From Catonella massiliensis (GTDB lineage Bacteria > Bacillota > Clostridia > Lachnospirales > Lachnospiraceae): a DNA stretch of 64,000 bases. Below, in pieces: positions 36,293 to 44,257 of the stretch (its first letter is position 1; every line of letters begins with the position of its first letter). The translations under genes and the position numbers were made by a program. The notes beneath the pieces are model-generated. The model searched no databases, was not told the origin of the DNA, and was given only the letters and a program-made list of their open reading frames with translations. The DNA is taken from contig NZ_JAEPRJ010000001.1 of the NCBI RefSeq assembly GCF_016651435.1, positions 434,001 through 498,000 on the forward strand, written 5' to 3'.

Positions 36293-36813
36293 TGATGAGA
36301 ATAATTAAAATATTAAAGCATCTTCTTATAGTGACAGGTGCGTTGTTTATATTGGTAGGAGTCCCTTTGATGATGACAGATTATTGGAGGGGGCTCCTAT
36401 CTTCAGATGAGGCAGATGCGGTATCAAGCCCTTCGGTTGTCATAGATAAGCCCTCAGGCAACTACATAGTGCTAATAAACACCAGGCTTCATACGGATAA
36501 GGAGAAGTTAAACCAGTGGATAGATTTCTTTGATGGAAAAGAAACTGACATTATCTTTGAAGACATAGCCTGTACTGTGGCTGAGGGTGATACAATGGGG
36601 CTGGAAATGGCAGAGAGCTTCCGCTCAAAGCTTCCGGAAAATCAGATGAAGATAAAAAAAGAAGAAGCAGTTTTGGTTGTGTCAAGGGCAGAAGAAGGCA
36701 AATTTGACGTTCTACTGATGTCGAAAGAATTTGCAGACTCATATAAGCTCAAAGAAAAGAACAAGGCTTACATAGAGGATATAACTATAAGCGAGGAGAA
36801 GAAGTCCGGATGA
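36292..36813 (+). CDS. Membrane-anchored protein of unknown function
   Basis: 173 residues; signal anchor (about 8-28), then a ~145-residue extracytoplasmic domain without cysteines or clear motifs (contains NYIVLINTRLHTDKEKLNQW). Starts by overlapping the preceding stop and its own stop overlaps the next start (ATGA), so it is translated within the redox group. Not recognised; possibly an accessory subunit. Confidence 0.7.
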   Translation: MMRIIKILKHLLIVTGALFILVGVPLMMTDYWRGLLSSDEADAVSSPSVVIDKPSGNYIVLINTRLHTDKEKLNQWIDFFDGKETDIIFEDIACTVAEGDTMGLEMAESFRSKLPENQMKIKKEEAVLVVSRAEEGKFDVLLMSKEFADSYKLKEKNKAYIEDITISEEKKSG

Positions 36814-37364
36814 GAAAGTGGAATACTATTATCAGCCTTATTTTAATAATACTGTTTTTGATTCATGCTGTGGCAGGCTCATTTCAGCTTATGAAGATAA
36901 TACCCGGCGGTAATGTCTTGATGAAAACTCTCTCCTATATTTTAATGGCGTTTTTGATAGCCCATATAGTGATAGGAACCAAGCTTACCATAGATTCGCT
37001 CATTGCAGGTAAAAAGAGCGGAAAGTTTTACCTTAGGGAGAATGCGGTATTTTGGATAAGAAGGATAACAGGCTTTGCTATGATTCTCCTTATTGCCTGC
37101 CACATAATCCTATTCTCAAGTAAGAAAGATGTATTTAGGCTGAAAGAATTTAACGAAATTCAACTCATTTTTTCTATTCTTCTTGTTCTTACACTCGTGG
37201 TACATATACTATCCAATATAAGGCCTTTGCTCATTAGCTTCGGTATAGCGGGCTTTAGAGCCTATGTCAAAGACATACTGCTTGTGCTTGCGTTTATTCT
37301 TCTTATGTCAACAGTAGCTTTTGTGATTTATTTCCTTAGATGGAATGTAATGTGGAGGTACTAA
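36810..37364 (+). CDS. Heme-b-type membrane subunit (fumarate-reductase anchor-like)
   Basis: 184 residues with five hydrophobic helices. Four helices each carry a His near one membrane face: LIHAVAG (H19), AHIVIG (H51), ACHIIL (H98), VVHILSN (H132), the pattern of a diheme cytochrome b anchor of succinate/fumarate-type complexes. The next two genes encode the flavoprotein and Fe-S subunits, which supports the assignment. It would exchange electrons with menaquinone or pass them outward. Confidence 0.7.
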   Translation: MRKWNTIISLILIILFLIHAVAGSFQLMKIIPGGNVLMKTLSYILMAFLIAHIVIGTKLTIDSLIAGKKSGKFYLRENAVFWIRRITGFAMILLIACHIILFSSKKDVFRLKEFNEIQLIFSILLVLTLVVHILSNIRPLLISFGIAGFRAYVKDILLVLAFILLMSTVAFVIYFLRWNVMWRY

Positions 37365-37365
37365 A

Positions 37366-38973
37366 GTGGTAAATATAATAGGAGCCGGGCTTGCAGGGCT
37401 CTCTGCAGCAATTACCCTTGCTGAAAAAGGAATAAGCTGTAACCTCGTTTCTAACTATCCATCTGAGAGGGCTCAGTCGGTTATGGCAGAGGGTGGCATA
37501 AACGGAGCCTTAGATACTATGGGAGAGGGAGATAACGTAGAGAATCATTTTGCAGATACAATGAAGGCGGGAGGAGACATAGCTGATGAGGCCGCAGTTC
37601 GTGGACTAACGAATGCCGCTCCCGATATAATCAGGTATCTTGCAAGTCTAGGTGTGCCATTTAACCTAAAAGACAATCTTATACAGCTAAGAAACTTTGG
37701 AGGACAGAAGAAGAAAAGAACAGCCTATGCAAAAAGCAGTACAGGCAAGGTTCTTATGACTGCCCTGATAGATGAAGTAAGGAAGTATGAGGCCATAGGA
37801 CTTATAAAAAGGTATAGCCATCACGAGTTCTTAGAGCTTAGGCTTGATAATGATGGAGGGGTCTGTAAGGGAGTAGAAATAAGGGATAATTACACTGGCA
37901 GGGTGTATTATCTAAGAGGAAGCGTAATCCTTGCAACTGGGGGGTTCGCAGGTATATTTAGGGGAGTTACCACAGGTACAACTGCCAACACTGGAGATGT
38001 GACTGCCAAGGTATTTTCCCAAGGGGTCAGGCTTAGCAATCTTGAGATGATACAGTATCATCCTACAACTATAGAAATAGCCGACAAGGTCTGTCTTGTG
38101 TCCGAGGCTGCGAGGGGAGAAGGCGGACGTCTTTTCGTTTATAAGGATAATGAAAAATACTACTTTATGGAGGAGAGGTATCCAGAGCTTAAGAACCTTA
38201 TGCCAAGAGATGTGGTTTCAAGGGAAATGTATTTTGTAAGCAGGGAAAATAAAGGTGCTCAGGTCTATCTTGATATGACCGAACTTAAAGAGGAAGTCTG
38301 GGAGGAGAGACTGCCGGATCTAAGAGAAGAGATTATCCACTACCTAAGTATAGATCCTAAAAATGAGCCTATCCCTGTAAGGCCAGGCATCCACTACTTT
38401 ATGGGTGGAATAGATGTAGACATAGACCACAAGACCAATATAGTAAACCTCTATGCGGCAGGAGAGGCCTGCTCGGCCTATCACGGGGCGAACAGACTTG
38501 GAGGCAATTCCCTTCTAGGTGCAATATACGGAGGAAGGAAGGCAGGTCAGAGTGTGATAAAAGACTCTAATTCTGCAGGTACAGTGGATGCAGACTATGA
38601 CATTAAAGATATTACTACGGATGTAGAATATAAAGAGAGTGAATTTGAAAATGCAAGAGATAGCTTTATAATAGAGCTAAGAGATATTTTACTCTCTGCA
38701 CTAGGGATAGTGAGAAATGAAGCACTGCTTAATGAGGGACTTACTGCAATCGCCAAGCTATCTAACAGGCAGTTAAATGAAAGGGAAAAAGACAGGCTTA
38801 GCCTTGCAAAGGCACTCATACTAAGTGCGCTGTACAGGAAAGAAAGCAGGGGAGCAAACTATAGGGAAGACTACCCCGATAGAAGTGATGAGTATAAGGG
38901 CTTAACTAAGGCTCATATAAGCGGGGAAAATATAAACATAGAATTATGGAGAACCAATGGAAGTAATAATTGA
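37366..38973 (+). CDS. Fumarate reductase/succinate dehydrogenase-like flavoprotein subunit
   Basis: 535 residues with a GTG start (GGAGG at 7 nt). Dinucleotide fold IIGAGLAGLSAAITLAEKG (about 3-21); substrate-site features YHPTTIE, EAARGEGGRLF, RPGIHYFMGGIDVD and HGANRLGGNSLLGAIYGGR are all present, and KESRGANYREDYP closes the helical domain. The His that carries covalent FAD in FrdA/SdhA (SHTVAAEGG) is replaced here (AQSVMAEGG), so FAD is probably non-covalent, as in L-aspartate oxidase. The neighbouring FrdB-type and heme-b-type genes argue for a membrane reductase rather than NadB. It overlaps the next gene by 17 nt. Confidence 0.85.
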   Translation: MVNIIGAGLAGLSAAITLAEKGISCNLVSNYPSERAQSVMAEGGINGALDTMGEGDNVENHFADTMKAGGDIADEAAVRGLTNAAPDIIRYLASLGVPFNLKDNLIQLRNFGGQKKKRTAYAKSSTGKVLMTALIDEVRKYEAIGLIKRYSHHEFLELRLDNDGGVCKGVEIRDNYTGRVYYLRGSVILATGGFAGIFRGVTTGTTANTGDVTAKVFSQGVRLSNLEMIQYHPTTIEIADKVCLVSEAARGEGGRLFVYKDNEKYYFMEERYPELKNLMPRDVVSREMYFVSRENKGAQVYLDMTELKEEVWEERLPDLREEIIHYLSIDPKNEPIPVRPGIHYFMGGIDVDIDHKTNIVNLYAAGEACSAYHGANRLGGNSLLGAIYGGRKAGQSVIKDSNSAGTVDADYDIKDITTDVEYKESEFENARDSFIIELRDILLSALGIVRNEALLNEGLTAIAKLSNRQLNEREKDRLSLAKALILSALYRKESRGANYREDYPDRSDEYKGLTKAHISGENINIELWRTNGSNN

Positions 38974-39673
38974 GATTAAAAGGCAGGAGGATGTAAAAAG
39001 CAGTGCCTATTTTCAAAGCATCAGGCTTACTCCTGAAAAAGAAAATCTGACGGTGGCAAGCCTGCTTCGTGAGATAAATGCTAATCCTGACATAAGAGAT
39101 ATAGAGGGAGAGCCCGTGCCCTACATAAGCTGGGAGTGCAGCTGTCTCCAGAAAAAATGCGGAGCCTGTGCTATTCTTGTAAATGGAAGGCCAAGGCTTG
39201 CCTGTGATACATTTATAAGGGATTATATGAAGAAGGACAGGCTTACACTTGCCCCACTTAGTAAGTTCCCTATTATAAAAGATTTGATTGTTGACAGAAG
39301 TATATTGTATAATAACCTGCGTGACATCAAGAACTATCTTGAAGAAGAAGTAAGGCTTACTGACAAGAACACGGATACAGCTTATGAGGCTTCAAGATGT
39401 CTGATGTGTGGCTGCTGCCTGGAAGTATGTCCGAATTTTTATGTAGGAGGAGACTTCTATGGCGCAGCGTCCTTTGTGCCAGCTACAAGGTTAATAACTG
39501 CCGCAGGTAGAGGTGGGACAGAGGAACTTAAGAGAGAGTATAGGGAACATATTTATAAGGGCTGTGGCAAGTCCCTTGCCTGTAAGGATATATGTCCTGC
39601 AGGGATAGATATGGATAAGATGCTAAGCAAGTCAAATGAAGTGGCAGTGTGGAAGAGTCTGTTCAAACGTTGA
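38957..39673 (+). CDS. Fumarate reductase/succinate dehydrogenase-like iron-sulfur subunit
   Basis: 238 residues. The [2Fe-2S] ferredoxin-type domain has CSCLQKKCGACAILVNGRP and a fourth Cys in RLACDT; the C-terminal domain has CLMCGCCLEVCPN and CGKSLACKDICPAGID, for the [4Fe-4S] and [3Fe-4S] clusters. Transfers electrons between the heme-b anchor and the flavoprotein. Last gene of the long cluster. Confidence 0.9.
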   Translation: MEVIIEIKRQEDVKSSAYFQSIRLTPEKENLTVASLLREINANPDIRDIEGEPVPYISWECSCLQKKCGACAILVNGRPRLACDTFIRDYMKKDRLTLAPLSKFPIIKDLIVDRSILYNNLRDIKNYLEEEVRLTDKNTDTAYEASRCLMCGCCLEVCPNFYVGGDFYGAASFVPATRLITAAGRGGTEELKREYREHIYKGCGKSLACKDICPAGIDMDKMLSKSNEVAVWKSLFKR

Positions 39674-39775
39674 TATGACTGTCAATAAAATTTTATGCAG
39701 TGTGTATACCAGATGCTGATTTAAAATGAAAAAAAGAGGTAGTGAACAAGTGTGAATTGTTTTGGGGGAGGCATT

Positions 39776-40390
39776 ATGAATAGTATAGTCTGTTTAGATA
39801 TGGAAGGGGTGTTGATTCCTGAGATATGGATAGAATTTGCTCATGAAACAGGGATAAAAGAGCTTAGGCTTACCACTAAGGATGAGCCTGATTATGATAA
39901 GCTTATGAAAATGCGTATCAGACTCTTAAAGGAGCATAACTACGGCATCAAAGCAATCCAAAAGGTGATAGATAAGGTCGAGCCCTACGAGGGAGCAAAG
40001 GAGTTCTTAGACGAGCTTAGAAGCTTCACACAGGTGATAATACTAAGTGACACCTATAGGGAGTTTGGACTTCCTGTGATGAAAAAGTTAGGTTATCCGA
40101 CTCTTTTTTGCCATGAACTTGAGATAGCTGACAACGGTGAGATAACAGACTACAAGCTTAGAAAGAACGGAACTAAGCTTGAGACTGTAAGAGCCTTACA
40201 GAGTATAGGCTTTGATACTATAGCTGCAGGAGACAGCTACAACGACCTGGGTATGATAAGAGCGAGTAAAGCAGGGTTTTTATTTAGAAGCCCTGAGAAG
40301 ATTAAGAATGAAAACAAGGACGTAAAGACCCTAGAGACCTATGAGGAATTACTTAACGAGATTAAGAATGCTATAAGTGAAGCAAAGTAA
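39776..40390 (+). CDS. thrH: Bifunctional phosphoserine phosphatase / homoserine phosphotransferase
   Basis: 204 residues from ATG 39776, chosen for GGGGGAGG at 4 nt; ThrH proteins are 203-206 residues. HAD-fold: DxD motif is altered to CLDMEGVLIPEIW (first Asp at 6, Glu at 8), as in ThrH; motif II is ILSDTYREF (about 87-95), motif III/IV KNGTKLETVR and AAGDSYNDLGM (about 148-158). Transfers phosphate from phosphoserine to water or homoserine. Confidence 0.88.
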   Translation: MNSIVCLDMEGVLIPEIWIEFAHETGIKELRLTTKDEPDYDKLMKMRIRLLKEHNYGIKAIQKVIDKVEPYEGAKEFLDELRSFTQVIILSDTYREFGLPVMKKLGYPTLFCHELEIADNGEITDYKLRKNGTKLETVRALQSIGFDTIAAGDSYNDLGMIRASKAGFLFRSPEKIKNENKDVKTLETYEELLNEIKNAISEAK

Positions 40391-40532
40391 CTTAAATATA
40401 GATAATAAATTAAACTAACTGGTTACATTTTGCAATAAAACCAACAAAATATAATTATGTTGAAATAAATCTTCGTTAACTACTTGACAAATCTAATTGT
40501 ATGCAATATAATCATACGTAAATCAATAGCTT
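40391..40532 (+). other. Leader region of the peroxide-response operon
   Basis: AT-rich, no gene; holds a consensus promoter and a palindrome (40484-40512). Confidence 0.6.
40484..40512 (+). promoter_or_regulatory. Consensus promoter with OhrR-like operator
   Basis: TTGACA, 17-bp spacer, TATAAT: a full match to the sigma-A consensus. ATTGTATGCAAT (40496-40507) spans the spacer and -10 and resembles the AATTGTATACAATT-type sites of OhrR repressors; an OhrR-like gene ends this operon. Confidence 0.75.
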
Positions 40533-40703
40533 ATGTTTACATTATTCAACTTCCTTAAAGAGAGGGCCGGAGGAATATTGGGTAACAATATCAAATGGAA
40601 TTTTACAAAGTTTTTGATTGATAAAAACGGCAATGTAGTCAAGCGTTTTGCTCCAATAACCAAGCCTGAGTCAATTGAAGACTACATAACAAAACTTTTG
40701 TAG
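40533..40703 (+). pseudogene. C-terminal remnant of a glutathione peroxidase gene
   Basis: 56 codons: [17 protein letters not shown], then [17 protein letters not shown] and [18 protein letters not shown]. This is the last third of a Gpx protein, including the WNF motif with the catalytic Trp and Asn; the part with the catalytic Cys is gone. No ribosome site precedes the ATG and a stop lies just upstream. It is a different sequence from the intact gpx at 53200 (about half the residues match), so it is not a recent copy of it. Confidence 0.85.
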
Positions 40704-40722
40704 TTATTAGAAAAGAGGAATT

Positions 40723-41583
40723 ATGAGCAGATATGACATTGCGATAATAGGAACGGGTCCCGGAGGACTTGAAGCCGCTATTACGGCAAAACTTAGGAAT
40801 AAAGACATTATACTCTTTGGAACTAAAGAGCTAAGTCCCAAGATAACAAAGGCAGTCGAGATAAGAAATTACCTGGGCTTGCCAAGTATTTCAGGTGATG
40901 GGCTTGCCAAGGCATATACTGACCACCTAGAGGCTATGGACATAAAGATAAATGAAGCAAGAATTAGTGCAGTATATGCGATGGGAGATTATTTTGCTCT
41001 TCAGGCATCAGGAGAGATGTATGAAGCAAAGACAATTATTATCTCCACAGGAGTTGTAGCCGGTAGGCCTTTCCCCGGCGAGGATGAGAACCTTGGAAGT
41101 GGAGTAAGCTACTGTGCTACCTGCGATGCTGCTCTGTACAAGGGGAAAGAAGCAGTAGTCATAGGTTACTCTAAAAGTAAAGAGGAAGATGCACTTTTCC
41201 TAGCTGAAAATGCTGACAAGGTGACTTATGTAGCACTATACAAGGATGTTTCAGAGCTTGCGGATAATATAGAGGTTATTACGGGCAATGTTCCAAAAGA
41301 AATAATAAGAGAAGGCGACAAGATGACCCTTGTAACCAACAAGGATAGGTTTACCGCAGATGGAATATTCATATTAAGAGATGTTCTATCAGCAGAAAAG
41401 CTGGTTCCGGGACTCCTTATGGAGGATGGTCATATTGCAGTAGGAAGGGATATGAGTACCAACATTGAAGGGGTTTTTGCCTGTGGTGACGTGACAGGCA
41501 AGCCTTATCAGTATATAAAGGCTGCGGGTGAAGGAAATGTAGCTGCGTTGTCTGCGATTTCCTACCTGACGGTAAAGAGATAA
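40723..41583 (+). CDS. Thioredoxin reductase-like FAD/NAD(P) oxidoreductase
   Basis: 286 residues. FAD-binding GTGPGGLEAAI (7-17), redox-active CATC in SYCATCDAALYKGKEAVVIG, and C-terminal FAD motif GVFACGDVTGKPYQYIKAAGEG. It is short for TrxB (about 310) and its NAD(P) loop is abridged (VVIGYSKSKEEDA), so the electron donor may not be NADPH; ferredoxin-dependent TrxR-like enzymes of clostridia show similar changes. The following gene is thioredoxin, the expected substrate. Confidence 0.87.
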   Translation: MSRYDIAIIGTGPGGLEAAITAKLRNKDIILFGTKELSPKITKAVEIRNYLGLPSISGDGLAKAYTDHLEAMDIKINEARISAVYAMGDYFALQASGEMYEAKTIIISTGVVAGRPFPGEDENLGSGVSYCATCDAALYKGKEAVVIGYSKSKEEDALFLAENADKVTYVALYKDVSELADNIEVITGNVPKEIIREGDKMTLVTNKDRFTADGIFILRDVLSAEKLVPGLLMEDGHIAVGRDMSTNIEGVFACGDVTGKPYQYIKAAGEGNVAALSAISYLTVKR

Positions 41584-41646
41584 ATTATAGTTAGTAACTC
41601 TTGTAGTTATGATAAATTTGGTGTTATCACCGGGAAAGAGGATATT

Positions 41647-41961
41647 ATGGTAAAGAAGATTAATGAAGCAGAATTTGCAGAGGTTAGTAAGAGTAAGTAT
41701 GCAGTTGTAGATTTTAATGCTACCTGGTGTGGACCTTGCAAGATGTTAGGCCCTGTACTTGAAGAGGTATCAGAAGAACTCGCCGGTAAGGCTGATTTTT
41801 TCGCAGTTGACGTAGATGAAAACCAGAGGCTTGCAATCAAGAACAAGATTCAGAGTATACCTGCAATTGTAGTATTTAAGGATGGAGAGCCTGTTGACAG
41901 ACAGATTGGTTTTGTACCAAAGCCACAGTTAGTTGAATTTATAAATAAAAACATAGGTTAA
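41647..41961 (+). CDS. trxA: Thioredoxin
   Basis: 104 residues, normal size. Active site WCGPC in FNATWCGPCKMLGPVL (about 23-38), cis-Pro in IPAIVVF. Reduced by the oxidoreductase encoded upstream; together they would supply electrons to peroxidases and ribonucleotide reductase. AAGAGG precedes the ATG. Confidence 0.93.
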   Translation: MVKKINEAEFAEVSKSKYAVVDFNATWCGPCKMLGPVLEEVSEELAGKADFFAVDVDENQRLAIKNKIQSIPAIVVFKDGEPVDRQIGFVPKPQLVEFINKNIG

Positions 41962-41975
41962 TCATAAAGGGTGAA

Positions 41976-42416
41976 ATGATGCAAAAAGAAGACAAGTATA
42001 AAATGTTGAGGCTTTCAAGCCAGCTTTGTTTCCCTCTTTATGCTTGCGCTAAGGAGATAGTTAAAAAATATAAGCCTTTTCTTGATGAACTAGACCTCAC
42101 ATACACACAGTATATCACTATGATGGTAATGTGGGAAAATGAGAAAGTAAATGTAAAAGAACTCGGGGAGATTCTATACTTAGATTCGGGAACTCTTACA
42201 CCTGTTCTTAAGAAGCTTGAACAAAAGAAGTTTATTGACAGAAGCAGGGATAAGGATGATGAGAGAGTGCTTAATGTAACTCTTACAGACCTTGGAAGAG
42301 AGCTTAAAGACAAAGCTATTGACGTGCCAAAGAAGATGGGCGCCTGTCTTAGGCTTACGGATGAAGAGATGACAACTCTTCACGGGATGCTTGATAAGAT
42401 GCTGAAAGAGTTTTAA
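41976..42416 (+). CDS. OhrR-type MarR family peroxide-sensing regulator
   Basis: 146 residues, winged-helix MarR fold. The N-terminal SSQLCFPLYACAKEIVKKY matches OhrR proteins, whose Cys in the LCF motif (C18 here) is the organic-hydroperoxide sensor; YTQYITMMVMWE (helix 2) and the wing RDKDDERVLNVTLT also fit. It lies at the end of the gpx-remnant/thioredoxin operon and probably represses it through the palindrome in the promoter. Confidence 0.85.
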   Translation: MMQKEDKYKMLRLSSQLCFPLYACAKEIVKKYKPFLDELDLTYTQYITMMVMWENEKVNVKELGEILYLDSGTLTPVLKKLEQKKFIDRSRDKDDERVLNVTLTDLGRELKDKAIDVPKKMGACLRLTDEEMTTLHGMLDKMLKEF

Positions 42417-42445
42417 TTTTGCATTTAGCTGATACTTCTCTTTAA

Positions 42446-42469
42446 TTAAATGATATGAGTGTCATTTAA
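42446..42469. promoter_or_regulatory. Perfect 8-bp-arm palindrome after the OhrR gene
   Basis: TTAAATGA-N8-TCATTTAA. It lies between the ohrR stop and the terminator, with no gene start nearby. Possibly a regulator site or a remnant of a lost promoter. Confidence 0.4.
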
Positions 42470-42507
42470 CTGGGGAGAAAGAACTTAGATAGATGGCTTC
42501 GCATAAT

Positions 42508-42542
42508 AAGGGCTGAACAGCTTATGTGTTCAACCCTTTTTT
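42508..42542 (+). terminator. Terminator of the thioredoxin/ohrR operon
   Basis: AAGGG-TGAACA pairs with TGTTCA-CCCTT (one mismatch) around gcttatg, followed by TTTTTT. Confidence 0.85.
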
Positions 42543-42579
42543 GCGTTTAAAATATATGAGTAATCTTAGGTATATACAC

Positions 42580-42951
42580 CTAGTCTTCTTTTTCGTTCAA
42601 AAACTTCTTAATTGCGGCAAAACTTTCTTTGCTTATAACATGCTCGATTCTACAGGCATCTTCCAGTGCTGTCTCTTTATCGACACCAAGGCTTGTAAGC
42701 CAGGAAGAAAAAAACTTATGCCTTTCATATATCATATCAGCTACCTCTTTTCCAAGCGGAGTAAGTTTGATGTAGCCATTTTCATCGACAGTTATATGCC
42801 CTGTGGTTCTCAGATTCTTCATCGCCACGCTTACACTTGATTTCTTAAAGCCCATTTCATTGGAAACATCTACAGAACGCACATTTCCAATTCTTTCGGT
42901 AAGCATAAGTATTGTCTCCAAATAATCCTCAGCAGATTCATGTATTTTCAT
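42580..42951 (-). CDS. DtxR/MntR family metal-dependent repressor
   Basis: 123 residues from ATG 42951, chosen for GGAGG at 9 nt (an in-frame TTG lies in the ribosome site). Winged helix with SVDVSNEMGFKKSSVSVAMKNL (about 31-52) as recognition region, and the metal-binding dimer part EDACRIEHVISKES (Glu, Cys, Glu, His). No SH3-like third domain, as in MntR-type members. It is divergent from the DUF3793 operon whose start site has a DtxR-like palindrome. Metal (Fe or Mn) not determined; the flavodoxin it faces suggests iron. Confidence 0.88.
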   Translation of the reverse strand: MKIHESAEDYLETILMLTERIGNVRSVDVSNEMGFKKSSVSVAMKNLRTTGHITVDENGYIKLTPLGKEVADMIYERHKFFSSWLTSLGVDKETALEDACRIEHVISKESFAAIKKFLNEKED

Positions 42952-43050
42952 TAACGCCACCTCCAAGCTTTATTTGTCTTCAGTATAGCAAAGATTGCAA
43001 GGGTACGCAAGGGTGAGTAAAATGAAAATAATAATAATTATCAAAATCTA

Positions 43051-43079
43051 TTGACAAATCATTAAAAGTTTATTATCAT
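43051..43079 (+). promoter_or_regulatory. Promoter of the DUF3793-flavodoxin operon
   Basis: TTGACA, 17-bp spacer, TATCAT. Confidence 0.8.
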
Positions 43080-43083
43080 CATA

Positions 43084-43107
43084 TTAAGTTAGAACTAACT
43101 AACTTAA
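43084..43107. promoter_or_regulatory. DtxR-type operator
   Basis: TTAAGTTAG-N6-CTAACTTAA, perfect 9-bp arms, centred just after the predicted start site (also readable as GTTAG-aa-CTAAC). It resembles the TTAGGTTAG/CTAACCTAA boxes of iron-dependent DtxR/IdeR repressors. Confidence 0.75.
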
Positions 43108-43126
43108 TAAAATTCGGAGAGGCGAT

Positions 43127-43765
43127 ATGAGTTTTGATATTGTTGACATCATAAAGGAGATGGATGTGCATTCGATTCCGCTTCAGCTGGCACTTCAGTG
43201 TGCTCCTGTTATTTCAGGGATTAAAATATCCAATTTACTCACAATACCGGCGAAAAGCCTCAGGGAGTTGTCGGTGGTTCTAAAGAAAACCGAGCTCTCC
43301 TTTAGAATTTTATATCCCGGCAGGGAAAGGCTTGTAATACTTATTTTCAGAGAGGCAAAGCTTAGGGAGTATCTGGCAAGAGAAGAGGTTATGGCATTCA
43401 TTTACAAGCGTGGCTATGAAACCTCCGACATAAGTAAAATCTTTCCCGTGTTTGTCAAACGCTATATGAGATATATGGAGCTAAAGCAGGATTTTCCGCA
43501 CGAACTGGGACTCTTCCTTGGCTATCCTATCGAGGATGTGGAGGGCTTCATAAAAGAGAACGGTAAGAACTATCTCTACAGCGGATACTGGAAGGTATAT
43601 AAGGATACAGAGCTTAAGATAAGGCTCTTTAAGGATTACGAGAGGGTTCAGACAGAGATAGTGAGACTGTTATATGAGGGACTTGATATAATGGACATTA
43701 TCACAAATTACAGCAACATAGATCACAGTAAAGAAGAGTATTCTAAACGTGTGATTTGTGCATAG
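43127..43765 (+). CDS. DUF3793 family protein
   Basis: 212 residues, soluble. Family signature FPHELGLFLGYPIEDVEGFI (about 124-143) followed by GYWKVYKDTELKIRLFKDY. Common in clostridia next to flavodoxin and ferrous-iron genes; biochemical role unknown. Here first gene of an operon with a DtxR-type operator, so most likely induced when iron (or Mn) is low. Confidence 0.85.
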   Translation: MSFDIVDIIKEMDVHSIPLQLALQCAPVISGIKISNLLTIPAKSLRELSVVLKKTELSFRILYPGRERLVILIFREAKLREYLAREEVMAFIYKRGYETSDISKIFPVFVKRYMRYMELKQDFPHELGLFLGYPIEDVEGFIKENGKNYLYSGYWKVYKDTELKIRLFKDYERVQTEIVRLLYEGLDIMDIITNYSNIDHSKEEYSKRVICA

Positions 43766-43800
43766 AAAACAGTGTATACACACAGAAAGAGGTCATTATT

Positions 43801-44232
43801 ATGAGCAAGATTAGCGTAGTGTACTGGTCACAGACAGGAAATACCCAGACAATGGCAGAGGCTGTTGCAGAGGGCATCAAGGTAGCAGGAGCTGAGGCAG
43901 AGTTACTTGAGGTTGGAGCTGCTTCTGTAGACGCACTTAAGGGAGAAAAGGCATTTGCACTTGGATGTCCTGCAATGGGAGCTGAGGTACTTGAAGAGAG
44001 CGAGATGGAGCCTTTTGTAGCAGAGCTTGAGCCACACGTATCAGGCAAGGTTATTGCACTTTTTGGCTCTTATGACTGGGGCGATGGCGAATGGATGCGT
44101 GACTGGGTAGACAGGATGAAGGCAGCAGGTGCTACAGTTATTGGAGATGAAGGCGTTATCTGCAATCTTGAGCCTGACGCTGAAGGTCTTGAGAAATGCA
44201 AAGAGCTTGGAAAGAAGCTTGCACAGGCTTAA
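43801..44232 (+). CDS. Flavodoxin
   Basis: 143 residues from ATG 43801 (AAGAGG upstream). FMN phosphate loop SQTGNTQTMA (10-19), flavin loops CPAMGAEVLEES (about 60-71) and FGSYDWGDGEWM (about 92-103). Short-chain electron carrier that replaces ferredoxin when iron is scarce, which agrees with the predicted DtxR-type control. Confidence 0.93.
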   Translation: MSKISVVYWSQTGNTQTMAEAVAEGIKVAGAEAELLEVGAASVDALKGEKAFALGCPAMGAEVLEESEMEPFVAELEPHVSGKVIALFGSYDWGDGEWMRDWVDRMKAAGATVIGDEGVICNLEPDAEGLEKCKELGKKLAQA

Positions 44233-44257
44233 AACTGGATAATATAAGGGGTGCATT

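Noticed and set aside
37366..38973. L-aspartate oxidase (nadB)
   Set aside because: The missing FAD His fits, but adjacent Fe-S and heme-b-like subunit genes fit a membrane fumarate-reductase-type complex better.
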